NCBI GenBank assembly: GCA_022747635.1
Contig: JAKTNV010000260.1
Location: 186,001 to 250,000, forward strand
Length of the DNA stretch: 64,000 nucleotides
Reading direction: 5' to 3'
Source of the DNA: Hetaerina americana
Taxonomy: Eukaryota > Arthropoda > Insecta > Odonata > Calopterygidae
The notes below the pieces were generated by a model. That model worked only from the letters and a program-made list of their open reading frames with translations. It made no database searches and had not been told where the DNA came from. Below are positions 1 through 9,979 of this stretch, piece after piece (positions within the stretch are counted from its first letter, which is position 1; the number at the start of each line of letters is the position of its first letter). The position numbers and the translations under genes were made by a program.

Positions 1-1073
1 CAACAAAATACGCTTTTAAAGTCTTCAGCTACAGCCATACCGCTTTTATTGCCCTCATTCGCCACATCGCTGAACTGCAACATGAGATAGACCTTGTCAA
101 GGCTAAAGTGCGACTCGCCGAGGCTGGGAAGTCCATACCTTCCCTACTCCCTCCCAGCCAGTTCCAGGGTATCCTGAAAAGTATTTCCGGAGCGCTGCTG
201 CCCGATTGGTCGCTCCCCCGCGATCTGGACCACAAAATCGCGATCATGTACGACATTGCTAGCGTGAGAGTGATCCGGCGGATGGGCGACATCAAATTAC
301 TCATAATACTGCCGTTGACGCAAAAGGGAATGAGTTTCAAGGTGTTGCGAGCGCTACCTTTCCCGACCACCGATGGTGGGAATAAATCTGTCCTCATACA
401 GCCTGACTCGCCTAATCTGGCCGTCTCAATGGAACAGAGCAACTTTGTACTCTTACCCTACGACTACTCACAGCAATGTAGAACTGAAAGCATGATCGTG
501 TTTCCTCAGGCTTACCCAATACTAACTCATAACTCCCGCTCCTGTAACATTGCCATTTTTCTCCGGAAAACAAAACTCATAAAGCAGAACTGCCAGATAG
601 GATTAGCTCAGTCCCCATTTGCAATGTTTATCAAGGGCGAAACGCCTGGAAAGTGGCGCTTTAGCCTCAGTAGCGTCACCGAATTAACTATCGACTGCCC
701 TCAACAATACTCCAAGTTATCCATCAGTAAGCAAGGCACCCTAACTCTTGCATCTGGGTGTTCGGCCAGCGATGGAGTAAATTACATACCCGCCTTAACT
801 GAATTCCAAAGTGTAAGTACTTCCTTGCAAACAAATATTTCCACTGCCAATGATAAATGAAAGTGTTATTCATGACCGATACCTGAACCTGGCAAGTAAC
901 GACGCCAACCTTGAGTACCTCTTAAAGTCGATCGCAAAATTAGATACTCATGACGTACCCACCGTATCCCTGTCCGATATAGAAAGAAACGTTAATTCCC
1001 TGTCCCCCCTGGGTTTGGACATAAAGCGCGCTCATTACGTAGGAATCTCGTCTTTTGTGGTGCTCTTGAGCTC
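1..1073 (+). pseudogene. env: Gypsy-type env, C-terminal (transmembrane-subunit) fragment
   Basis: This is the 3' part of an envelope gene of an errantivirus-like Ty3/Gypsy element and is base-for-base the continuation of the env at 38,640-39,811. An open frame runs from base 3 to 860. It reads as the conserved C-terminal half of an insect F-like Env: coiled region, then alternating Cys-containing strands. A frame change at about 850-860 moves the coding into a second frame that carries the region before the membrane anchor. The anchor itself is cut at about 1,073, where gag sequence begins. The upstream part lies outside the window. The fragment cannot make a functional protein. Family assignment rests on continuity with the fusion-peptide region in the second copy. 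Confidence 0.75.
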
Positions 1074-1377
1074 TACCGGATACGCTGCAAAATGCTTTTC
1101 CTGTGGGTGCACGGGCCACATAGCTCGCGATTGTCGCTCTAAAACTCGAGCTTGTTTTAACTGCGGAGCAAGGAGAAATATTTCCCGAGACTGTCCCCCG
1201 CTATGCATCGGAATATGTAAGGAAGTTGGCCACCTTCCAATTAATTGTCCAGAGCGCTCAAACCAAATGGCCTCGGGAAACGGGATGACCCCGACCAGCG
1301 GGTTGAGGAAGACCTCATCCTATCCATCACTCCAGTGAAAGGAATGACGATTAGCGTGGATATTATAGGAAAATTAC
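1074..1377 (+). pseudogene. gag: gag zinc-knuckle fragment fused in frame to env
   Basis: The ORF at 850-1338 leaves env and enters three CCHC zinc knuckles of a Gypsy Gag: CFSCGCTGHIARDC, CFNCGARRNISRDC and CIGICKEVGHLPINC. The same triplet occurs in the gag at 22,130-22,271 and 60,980-61,150. In this copy the His of knuckle 2 is Asn, which would abolish metal binding; the unit 2 copy (40,130) keeps His. The first bases of the protease region follow (GNGMTPTSG... and a second frame), then the sequence jumps to integrase at about 1,378. Gag knuckles normally bind genomic RNA in the virus-like particle. Here they are a relic. Confidence 0.85.
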
Positions 1378-1965
1378 GTCACTACCCCTATCCCTCCGAG
1401 TTAACCGATATCATTTAACTCGCCAAGATTATTTCACAAGATATCATGAAGCCTTTACGATTCCAGATCAATCGGCCAAAACAGTAGCAGGATTTTTTGT
1501 CGAGCACATAATTTGCAGTCAGGGTGTGCTTAAATATTTACTGGCACACAGAAGTGGAAACTTCACTTCGGAACTAATGAAAAACGTTTGCAGGGAACTG
1601 AAAATAAAATCTATCTTCACTTCTCTCCATATAACCCCGCCTCAAATGGTCGTCTAGGGCATGCACACCATTCCTTTGCTTCCGTGACTCCCCATTATGC
1701 AGCCCAAGACCACTCTGATTGGGACGAACAACTGGGCTTTGCATTGCTCACTTATCGAGACAGCAAGCACCAAGCAAGCACCAAGTGGTTAAGCACGGAA
1801 GTTAGTTTCCCGGTGGAGAGGACCCTCCAGAACAGTTAAAGTTAGAAGCTCGGTTACCGCAGACATAGAGGACCTGAAAGACGGAAGAAGTCTCCTAGCT
1901 CATATGCGTAACCTTTTACCCTCACCGCTAGATAATCCCTTACCCCTGTTTTTAGGTTGCGGCAT
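1378..1965 (+). pseudogene. Ty3/Gypsy integrase core fragment (inactive)
   Basis: Reading frames give LTRQDYFTRYHEA, then SAKTVAGFFVEHIIC, then LLAHRSGNFTSEL and, after a frame break, YNPASNGRLGHAHHS and DHSDWDEQLGFALLTYR. These match the integrase core of the better element at 35,930-36,370. The N-terminal HHCC domain and the first catalytic Asp region are missing because protease is joined directly to the core at about 1,378. The second catalytic Asp is His (LLAHRSGNF) and the catalytic Glu is Gly (NGRLGHAHH). A frame break precedes PYNPAS. The tail runs to 1,965, where LINE A sequence starts. Confidence 0.85.
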
Positions 1966-2340
1966 GGCATGGAAGCCCTACAACCATGCACGAGCCCTCG
2001 AAGCAACCGTACCTAAATACAAATTCTCAGTCGTTTCCTCCTCTCCGTAACCCTTGGCAAAACCATCAAACCGAAATCGTGGAGACCCCTCAATCATCTC
2101 TTAACTCTCCCCCAACCTCCGATCAACACCCTCCGCCACCCTCTGGACAACACTCTCCCTCAATCAATGACCAATCATCAACCGCAAATATAAGAACTGC
2201 TCTATTGAGCATAATTACGAAATTTCTCTCTCCTACTGACCATAAAACCCTTATTAGCATCATCACCAATGACCTTATACCAGCCCTTCTTCAACTTGTA
2301 AATGGTGCCTTATTCACAAATAAACAACCACTTCCTTAAA
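1966..2340 (+). pseudogene. LINE A (Jockey-like) ORF1 C-terminal region
   Basis: The frame at 1986-2339 encodes a Pro/Ser/Gln-rich stretch ending in a hydrophobic helix (TLISIITNDLIPALLQLVNGA). It lies directly upstream of the LQWNINGI start of ORF2, which identifies it as the end of a Jockey-type ORF1. The zinc-knuckle part of the same ORF1 family is preserved elsewhere at 25,811-26,090, where it ends in EALQL just as this copy begins (gaagccctacaac). The Gypsy-to-LINE junction (ggcatgg/catggaagcc) is the same at 1,966, 40,938 and 62,681. This copy lacks six bases present at 62,694. Confidence 0.75.
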
Positions 2341-4480
2341 TTTTTACAATGGAACATAAATGGCATAAAAAACAAAAAACAAAAGCTTGAAAAACCACTA
2401 CAACACGAAGGCGAGCCCATCATAAGCTCCTATTTACCAACAATATCGCAATTCACTCACCGCCTTTCCCTACCCACTTCCATCATCACCCCCACTCCTC
2501 CGATACCCTGGATGTAGTTCTATTATCCGCAGATATCGCATTCCAAATCCTTAACCTAGATAATTCAGCCTCGGACCACTGCCCCATATTTTACTGCATT
2601 CCTACCCTCCTTCATACAACCAGAACCAACTAGAAGAGTTAATTTGAAACTATTTAAAGAAAACTGCTTGGCCATTAACCTTGTCCCATCTCCTGCTAGC
2701 ACTCCAGACAGCATAGAGAAAGCGGCTCAAGATTTTACAAGCACCTTAACCAAAATCATTCATCGCTCTTGCTAACCTCCTTCTCCAGCCTCCATCGCTG
2801 GTGCCACACTACCTCTGGATATTTTGCACTTGATTTCACTTAGAAACAAGGCCAGAGCCCTCTGGCAATGCACTCATCTCCGCCAAGATAAAATCGGCTT
2901 CTGTGCACTTCGAAACCTTGTAACATCCAAAACTAGAACACATTGGGAAAAACTTTGGCATGAGAAAATAAGTTCACTCTCACATAAGGCCAATTCGGTA
3001 TGGACCCTAGCCCACTGTCTGCGAAGGAAAAAGGTACCCACCCCGCCAATACCACATAATGGGAGAGCACTATACAATGACTGCTACAAAGCAAATACCT
3101 CTGCCGACTCCTTCGAATGCATTTTTAAAAACAATAATACATCCTTGTTGGATTCAGAAGCGTTGATCAGCATCTCTGGCCTGTCACTTTGCCCATTCCA
3201 AATATTCCTGGAAATTACTCCTCAAGAACTTTACTCCATTATGTCCCACTCCAAAACCAAGTCATCACCGGGACCCGATCAAATCTCCTACCTTCATCTG
3301 AAAAACTTTCCTAAATCTTTAATCAAACACCCACACTCTATCCTCAACGCCTGTCTTTCCCAATCGTACTTCCCAAATGCATTGAAAACAGCTAAGATAA
3401 TACTCCTTCCAAAACCTGATAAAAATCCTTCTTATATCCTGAGCTATAGACCCAGTGGCCTGCTCCCCTGCATGGGCAAACTTCTAGAAAAATACATCTT
3501 AAACAGACTACAAGAAGAAATCATGGCCCTAGACTTGATCAGACCTGAGCAAACTGGCTTCCGCCGTCGCCATTCCATGACTCAGCAAATAACAAGATTG
3601 GTTGAGCAGATCAGTTTCGGCTTCAACATCCACAAGCACACCCAAGTAGTCTTCTTTTATCTCCAAAGAGCTTTTGACAAGTTCTGGCAAACTGGTTTAA
3701 TACATAAACTGCTTAAAACCGGCATATCAGTATACCTAAATAAGACCATCCCCTCCTTTCTTTCAAACCGCACATTCTTTTTAGCCCTTAACAATGCCAA
3801 ATCAACTACCCGGTCCATATCCGCAGGCTTTCCTCAAGGATCAATTTTGTCACTCGTCCTATTCAACCTCTACAATAACAACCTCCCCTCCGACCCAAAA
3901 CCTACCTCTATGCGGATGACTCAGCTATAGCATCAACTTCCTTTGACCCAAATCATGCCGCAAAAAATGTCCAAGAACACCTTAAGAGCATAGCAGAGTG
4001 GATGACCGATTGGAAACTAACCATTAACACCACAAAATGTGTAAACGTAAACTACGCCAGAAAATGGAAGAATCCTCACATCACTGCTATCCACTATGGC
4101 AGGGAAATAATCCCCCAGGCATCATCAGCTAAATTTCTTGGTGTACAAATGGACAGTAAACTCACTTGTCCAGCACACACTCAACAAGGCCAATTCAGCC
4201 GCTTTCTTATTCTATCCCCTCATAAAACACACCAGTCCCCTCCGTCTTCTCACCAAGGTACTGTTATTTAAATCTATGATACGACCTATCTGAAGGCTAC
4301 CCAGCCTGGGGTTCAATAGCCGTAACCAAATTGAATAAATTGACACGCTTCCAAAATAATACTCTACGAACCCTTGCCAACGACGCCTGGTTTGTAAGAA
4401 ACTCAGATATTCACATGGATCTAAAAATACCGGACCTTCCAACATATAGTATCTAAGCGACCTAGCCACGTCATTTCAAC
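2341..4480 (+). pseudogene. LINE A (Jockey-like) ORF2: endonuclease remnant and reverse transcriptase
   Basis: ORF2 opens with LQWNINGIKNKKQKLEK, the APE endonuclease start of Jockey LINEs. The centre of the endonuclease is deleted, and only the SASDHCPIFY-type end remains near 2,570. The reverse transcriptase is open from 2,824 to 3,930 (368 codons). It shows SSPGPDQISYLHLKN, LLPKPDKNPSYILSYRP, a motif A reading FFYLQRAFDKFW and the FPQGSILSLVLFNLY motif B. The YADD box lies in the next frame at about 3,905-3,925, and the frame at 4,002-4,271 holds WKLTINTTKC and AKFLGVQMD. Motif A Asp is Tyr here (TAT, 3,658-3,660) but Asp in unit 2. Multiple stops follow to about 4,480. Confidence 0.85.
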
Positions 4481-5199
4481 AAGCAATAGGAAATACTGGT
4501 AACCCATTATTAGAACCTTTATGGGATTACCCTGATAATCCCCATTTCAGATACAATTGTGCTAAAGCAAGCTTAAATGGGCTGTCATAATCTCCAAATA
4601 TAATACTGTCACAAACTGCACTAAAATATACTCACTAGCTCAACTTCCCCCATGAACCACTTATATCCTATGACCATTGATCATCATAGCTGGATATTGG
4701 TATAAGATGCACCTAACGGCGCAGTCCATAAGCATCGATTGGTCGGTCGGTAGCAGGACCCCCATTCTTCTTTTGCATCAACAACGCACCAATGAAAAAA
4801 CGTGGAAAAAGTGAAAGAAATTGTGTTTACAATTTAATCAGCATAATCAATATATTCAGAGTGAAAACGATTGAGAATGTATGGCAATTTGCAATTGGCA
4901 CATTCTAATTAAATTATTTTTATATAGAATGTTTTGTGTATTAAAAGCGAGAGAAACAGCAACTCTTCTTCATAATTTTTGAAATTTGAATTACAAACAA
5001 AGCGGCAAATGAAAGTTGCTCAGGATCAGTCACACGCAAATGAAGTCATCGACGATTTAGAATTATTAATTCCTGTTGAAAAACAGGATGACGAAACAAC
5101 ATGGGGATTAAAATGAAATGACGTAGAAACTTAAGGCATGATTTACGAATTCTTTCAACCATATTTTTAAAACACACGAAAATCTCCTCCCGTTCATAA
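4481..5199. other. LINE A 3' remainder and unassigned AT-rich DNA
   Basis: Scraps readable as the C-terminal end of LINE A ORF2 (NPLLEPLWDYPDNPHFRYN) reach about 4,600. No clean poly(A) tail or target duplication is visible. From about 4,780 to 5,199 I see only AT-rich sequence that probably holds the 3' end of the minus-strand piggyBac remnant. No gene is supported. Confidence 0.4.
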
Positions 5200-6640
5200 A
5201 AACACATGTCTGTTCTTAGCGGCTGTGACATGCTTGGAAATGGCATCTCACTTCTTTTCCAAACTTTTTGCTTGTTCCATCCCTTTTGGCACAACAAACT
5301 GCACACATCCTACAAAGCTCTTCCTTCTTCTCTGTAGGTGGAATATACTTGGGAAATTGTAACTTACATAGAGGATCAAGGATTTGGTTCTACTGAAGGC
5401 CTTCTACCCTCACATGTTATATCATATGCAATGTACCCTTCAATTACATCTTCCATTAGTTTGATTCTAAATTCTGAACTTACCCTTTGGTCCACCACCC
5501 TTTCTCTGCAACAGAAATCCATTCCATGTGCCCTGGTCCAACAAGTGAAAAATGTTTTAAATATTTATTGCCCCCCTTTTTTCATAATGGGGAAATTTGT
5601 CAGGTGCTGATCTTCCCTTTTTACTCCACCTATTGTATTATTGTACACAACAGCAACTTTTGGCTTTTATAGCACCATATCCTTTTCATTTATATTCCAC
5701 AAATTCCGTATTATGTACTGTAAAGGTACAGAGACTTGACGGCCTTCTCATCTTCCCAATTCATAGCAATCACTTTGCCTTGCTGGAGGGCAGTCAATTC
5801 CTCCTTTTTCAACTTCTTTAGTCTATACGTCATCTAGTACTTCCTTCCTTTTAATTCTCAATGTCCCATGTCTATCTATTCCTTTCATAGCCAATAAATC
5901 AGCCAGCTCTGAGGAGGTGTAATAGTTGTCTGCAGTCAGGACATAATCTTTGACCTAGCAGAGGTTTCATTACTGCTAGCACAATCTAAGGATGTATTAG
6001 GAAGATTGGTGTATTCCACGTTTAATACTGACCATTTCCTGTGTACCATAAACACAGTAATCAATGCTGGAAGGTCGGTTTATGGGTGATGGTAGAGTTC
6101 ACCCAGTACTTAGCTCTATACAGTCTGTGAAATTCACACATCAGGGTATTAAGGGGAGCCAGTTACTTTCACTGTGGCAGATAAGGTTTACCAGGAAGAT
6201 TGGTACCAGAAAAAATCACATAGATTGAGTGGAGCATCAGGTGCCCTGAGTGCCTTGCCTGGGGTTTGAACTCAGGACCCTCCGGTCAATAGTCCAATGC
6301 TCTACCCTCCTGGACTATCATGACCCACCTTTTTCCTATAGAAATAATATTAAATGACCATATATATCCAGACATAGGCTTAGCAAATCTAAACGTTTCC
6401 TCACCAAATCTGGCTCCTTTCAGGGAAACATACTGCATCAGTGAGAGCTCATCCTTGTAAAGAATAACATTTTTATCAGTAGAAATCTTCTTCTCAGGTG
6501 TCAACAAACTTGAGAACTTTTTGTTGAGAAATACATGCAGAGGGCTAATTTCCTTTAGCTTGACACAAGGATGTCTATCCCTCATAAAGGTACCATTGTC
6601 GGAAAAATGCAGATAGTGTTTGACGAGCACATATGTATGC
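5200..6640 (-). pseudogene. piggyBac-family (PGBD-like) transposase remnant
   Basis: The minus strand carries, in transposase order, LHFSDN (about 6,610), LSLMQYVSLKGARFGEETFRFAKPMSGYIWSF (about 6,360-6,460), KIVLAVMKPLLG and DYVLTADNYYTSSELADLLAMK (about 5,880-5,980), then LQFPKYIPPTEKKEELCRMCAVC with a Cys/His-rich tail (about 5,230-5,350). These correspond to the DDE catalytic core, the DNYYTS motif with a catalytic Asp, and the C-terminal cysteine-rich domain of piggyBac transposases. The frame is broken several times. A SINE interrupts it between SGYIW and the VLAVMKPLLG block. The N-terminus is not recognisable beyond 6,640 and no TTAA-flanked terminal repeat was identified. The element is dead. 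Confidence 0.8.
6070..6328 (-). repeat. tRNA-derived SINE nested in piggyBac
   Basis: Read on the minus strand, 6,328 downward gives an A-box-like segment (GGGTAGAGCATTGG) followed by a B box (GAGTTCAAACCCC) at the spacing of a tRNA gene, then an unrelated body of about 190 bp. It separates two blocks of piggyBac coding sequence that are adjacent in the family, so it is an insertion. The acceptor stem does not pair, so it is a SINE head and not a tRNA gene. I could not find a clear target duplication, so the ends are approximate. Confidence 0.6.
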
Positions 6641-7189
6641 TATGGCATAACATTGGAAGAGAATGGAGTGAGAATGTTCTGCCTCTTTGACAAATATCAT
6701 TCTTCGGTTGGTTTGGTTGGTTTGCTCATAGTTTTATGAAGAATGATCAATGCAAAACAACATACTAATTTCATTAGTACTAATTTCTAATTTCATTAAT
6801 AGTATTTATACACTACCAATCTATAAAACTTGATTTTTTTTTAAACAAAAGAATCAGTACAGTGGTCAGCATATAACTTGATTTCCACAGTTATTAGTTC
6901 AATTGAGTAATCATCAATTATTGGCCGAAAGCATTGAAGAATTCCAGCAGTTTCATCAATCTCTAAATGAACAGGATGGGAAGCAGTCAAAGGAAATCTT
7001 GGAAGTAGTGATTAGTGATGTTGCTGGGAATCCATCGGACACCACAACACTCACGCATTAAGCAATTGGGCAATCAAACCTTCTTCATAAATCAGGGAAA
7101 ATATGTCCGTTTCTGGATGTTTTATTCTAAAGGTAATGAAGATTAATATTTAATATGTTTGTTTTAATTTGAGTTTATAAATTGTCCAA
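6641..7189. other. No recognisable gene
   Basis: This AT-rich stretch, present in unit 1, may contain the eroded N-terminal part of the piggyBac gene on the minus strand. Unit 2 lacks it: its bases 46,062-46,100 jump from the SINE head to the equivalent of about 7,290 through an AAT-rich filler. Confidence 0.4.
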
Positions 7190-8100
7190 AATTAAATGAC
7201 AATGAATGTATAAATGAATTAATAACTGTTTAAATGAGTCTGCCATTAAATTCGTTTGATATTTTATAATTTTTGAACACAAACTTTATAATTCAAGGAG
7301 ACTTCTCATCGTCTTAAACTGTTCCAATATTTCATAGAAATCTGTTTTGATTTATTCTGAATTTTTTATGAAAATAAAGCCTATAAAAATAAATAAAATA
7401 TACTCAATGAATCTGTATGGAATCAGTCATTATTAATTGGCTTTCAAATCGCGTGCATTTAAAACAATTGACTTTTATATGTCATGCTTATATTCTAAAA
7501 TAAATGGCATTTCTAAGCCAATAGATGCCAATCAAATATAATGAAGATGAAGAAATGAATTCATTTTACAAACACTGTAATTAAAAAGGAGTGCTTCATA
7601 ATATGGGATTTGTGGCACCCAATTGGGTAATTGCAAAATGGCTGTGGAAATAACTTAAGAAGCCCTATCTTCTACCGAGCGTGTATTAAATACAGTTTAT
7701 TTTATGTTTAATTTTTCAATATTGAATCTTTCAATAAATTGTATTTTAAAAATCCACTTTGAATAATTTGGTCTCAATGTATTGGTTGATCATGGAATAC
7801 AAAATTAAGTATTATTTTCAATTTATATTGACACTGTTTACAGCTGTAGGTTGGCACTTGATTCCTGTTCAATTCCATCCAAAACATAGACCATACTTAC
7901 TTCAAAAAGGAGCATTAACATATATATTTTCTACGCTTAGATGGATACTCCAGTCAATTCAAGCAGAGTTTATGATCAGAACAAATTAAAAGACAACTAT
8001 CTCAGCAGCTGGTAATCTTTTCGTGAATGTAATTTGATGTTCTCCAGAAATTAAAAGGTATATGTTTCATAAAAGATCTCACCAGTCCATTCTTTCCATG
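7190..8100 (+). repeat. Old 0.9-kb direct repeat, copy A
   Basis: This block aligns colinearly with 10,745-11,650. Shared landmarks include AATTCAAGGAGACTTCT, AATTAAAAAGGAGT, GGGATTTGTGGC, CAGTCAATTCAAGCAGAG, CTATCTCAGCAGC and AAAAGATCTCACC, all in the same order and spacing. Identity by eye is about 75-80 percent. No conserved frame supports a protein. It may be a non-coding mobile element or an ancient local duplication. Confidence 0.75.
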
Positions 8101-8196
8101 TGTGGCGTAAATAGGAAGATTTAATATTTTAAACAACAGAGCTTATTATATTTCAACGAAATTCTAGATGGTAACTTTGCAAAACTGTATATCTAT

Positions 8197-8714
8197 TGTC
8201 GCAACTATGCGACATGGTACCCCTTCCATGACTCCTCCGAATGTCCCACGTGACCAAAGACAATGTTTCAAAAGTATTCCTCCCCTGACTCCTAAATTGG
8301 GTATAAAAGCCCTGGTCGCCGGGCAAAAAGCAGTCAGTTGGTTGTCTAGCGGTGACCGGTAGGGCACGATGCTTCGGCTATGTTGCGCTTGTCGCGACAG
8401 TGTGTCCTATTCCTGACTCAACTTCGGACGAGGGCTCTGCCTAGGTTACGTTCGTTTGACCTCGTCCGCCCTGCCATACTCCCTTCCTTTCCGATGGATG
8501 AGGGCTCTGCCTAGGTTATGTGTTTCGTGACCGCGTCCACCCTGCCTTTACCCTGTCCCAGGTAATTTTCTGCCATTTTAACTCTATCCGCCCTCGCGTT
8601 GGTTTCCCGATGGTCTAGCCATCCATAATTTGCTTATACCTATGTAAATGGTGTAGTTACTCTGACCTTCCCCGATACCCTTTGTGTCGCACCATAGAAA
8701 CCCCCCTCGCGACA
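8197..8714 (+). repeat. Gypsy-type LTR (5' LTR or solo LTR with leader)
   Basis: The block starts TGTCGC and ends GCGACA, which are complementary termini, and is followed three bases later by a primer-binding site at 8,718. It contains a TATA box and arthropod initiator (8,302-8,338) and two copies of a GGCTCTGCCTAGGTTA segment about 70 bp apart. The equivalent in unit 2 (47,000-47,569) is 52 bp longer and differs at about 5 percent of positions, far more than the flanks. The 5' boundary is inferred from the palindromic terminus. No gag follows, so the element body is lost. Confidence 0.65.
8302..8338 (+). promoter_or_regulatory. LTR core promoter: TATA box plus initiator
   Basis: TATAAAA at 8,302-8,308 is followed by TCAGT at 8,334-8,338, an arthropod initiator. 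The T-to-A distance is about 34 bases, slightly more than the usual 30-31. The position inside the LTR suggests the U3/R boundary. The site is unchanged in unit 2 (47,105-47,141). Confidence 0.5.
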
Positions 8715-8717
8715 TAT

Positions 8718-8734
8718 TGGTGTCAGGTGAGGGG
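8718..8734 (+). other. Primer-binding site, tRNA-Leu type
   Basis: TGGTGTCAGGTGAGGGG begins three bases after the LTR end. The first nine bases complement the 3' end of leucine tRNAs (..TGACACCA). The same motif recurs at 21,289 and 31,865, each just after a CGCGACA terminus. Confidence 0.6.
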
Positions 8735-9040
8735 TTGCACGGTTGGACTAGTGATTTATTCAGTGTATGCGACAGTGTCTCATAGATTATCATGTCCCCG
8801 TGTACCTCTTTAAATCGGAAGTTCCGTATTTTCTCGGACAGGTGGGATATTCTAATCTGTGCTGAGCTAACGAATTATTATTTTAAGACACGTGCTATTA
8901 CCTCATCGCGATTCTCTGCACACAATTAAACTGAGGATCACTTCATCAGGAACCATCAATTAGCCCGAGAAGGGCCCACCATGGGTATCGGATACACTCG
9001 GAGCATGAAAAAATAAATTAACTAAGCTTTAGTTTGTCAG
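8735..9040 (+). other. Probable untranslated leader of the lost Gypsy element
   Basis: This stretch follows the primer site with no long frame and no Gag similarity. It ends where LINE-like coding begins. Assignment as leader is by position only. Confidence 0.35.
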
Positions 9041-9680
9041 TCAGACAAGGGGTTGTAAGGATTGCTGGGTGAATTGGAGATTCAGTGGGACAGATATGGG
9101 ATGAGAAACAAAATTAATAAAACCAAGTTTATGCAATTTTCTAGAAAGAATAAAGCTAAGCTAAACATTAAAATGGGAGGGCAAAAACTTATGCAGGTAG
9201 AACAGTTGACGTATCTCTGAATCATTTTGGACCAACACGGTCAAAGTAGTAGGGACGTATGGAGAAGAATTACGCTAGGCGCAGAGGCTTTCATAAGGAG
9301 GAGAGAGTTGATTAATGGGACGTTGAGTAAGGATATTAAAAAAAGACTCGGGAAACTTTTGATATGGTGCATAGTTATATAAGGAAATGTGGTCATTGAA
9401 GCAGGAGGATAGTCGTGGACTGGAGGCTTTTGACATGTGGGTGTGGAGAAAATCGAGAAGGTGAAATGGACCGAGAAGAAAACCAATGAGAAAGTACTTG
9501 GTATGGTGGGTGAAGAGAGGGGTTGGTTGGGAGAAATCCTAATGAGGCAGTAAAAACGGATGAAGGGCATATTGACCGACAGGGGACTGTTCAAGATGGT
9601 AATAGAGGGGAGAATGTTGGGCAAGCAAGAAAAGGGAAGGAACAGGATAGGGATGTTTCATTTAAGGATTCAAGTTCCTT
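9041..9680 (+). pseudogene. LINE reverse transcriptase C-terminal remnant (RTE-like)
   Basis: The plus strand reads INKTKFMQFSRKNKAKLNIKMGGQKLMQVEQLTYL, then a stop, ILDQHGQSSRDVWRRITLGAEAFIRRRELINGTLSKDIKKRL, and later AFDMWVWRKSRRVKWTEKKTNEKVL and LGMVGEERGWLGEIL. This is the typical C-terminal half of arthropod endonuclease-reverse transcriptase LINEs, past the catalytic YADD. Stops and frame changes make it a pseudogene. It may belong to the same family as the endonuclease remnant at 16,550-17,535, which is the opposite end of such an element on the other strand. Confidence 0.75.
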
Positions 9681-9979
9681 CTAGATTATTATTATTAGGA
9701 GTTAATTTCATTATTTCCTTGAAAATTGTATCTTAGCAAAAAAGTCTGATTGACCTAATTTCTCTTAAATTTTTGGCAGTTGTAAGGTTAATTTGTCCAT
9801 AAAGACATTGCCTCATTTTGTTTCTAATAATAATTTCAATGCCCATATTTTCATGAAGAATTTCTAGTCTTTGAGCTATTTTTGGTATCATCATGATTAC
9901 TGATTTGCCCTGTAAAATTAAACCTACATATGTTTTATATCCTTATTATGCTTTTTGTGTGCAAAAATGTCAAAATCTA

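Noticed and set aside
4718..4765. Errantivirus primer-binding site of the GGCGCAGTCGG type
   Set aside because: GGCGCAGTCC and GGTCGGTAGCAGG occur near each other, but no LTR end precedes them and the spacing is wrong.
5338..5821. Plus-strand ORFs over the piggyBac remnant
   Set aside because: The minus strand carries clear transposase motifs here; plus frames are shadows.
6241..6328. tRNA gene on the minus strand
   Set aside because: A and B boxes are present but the acceptor stem does not pair and it continues into a repeat body nested in piggyBac; called a SINE.
7759..7989. Small ORF of 76 codons
   Set aside because: Lies in a non-coding direct repeat; the frame is not kept in the other repeat copy.
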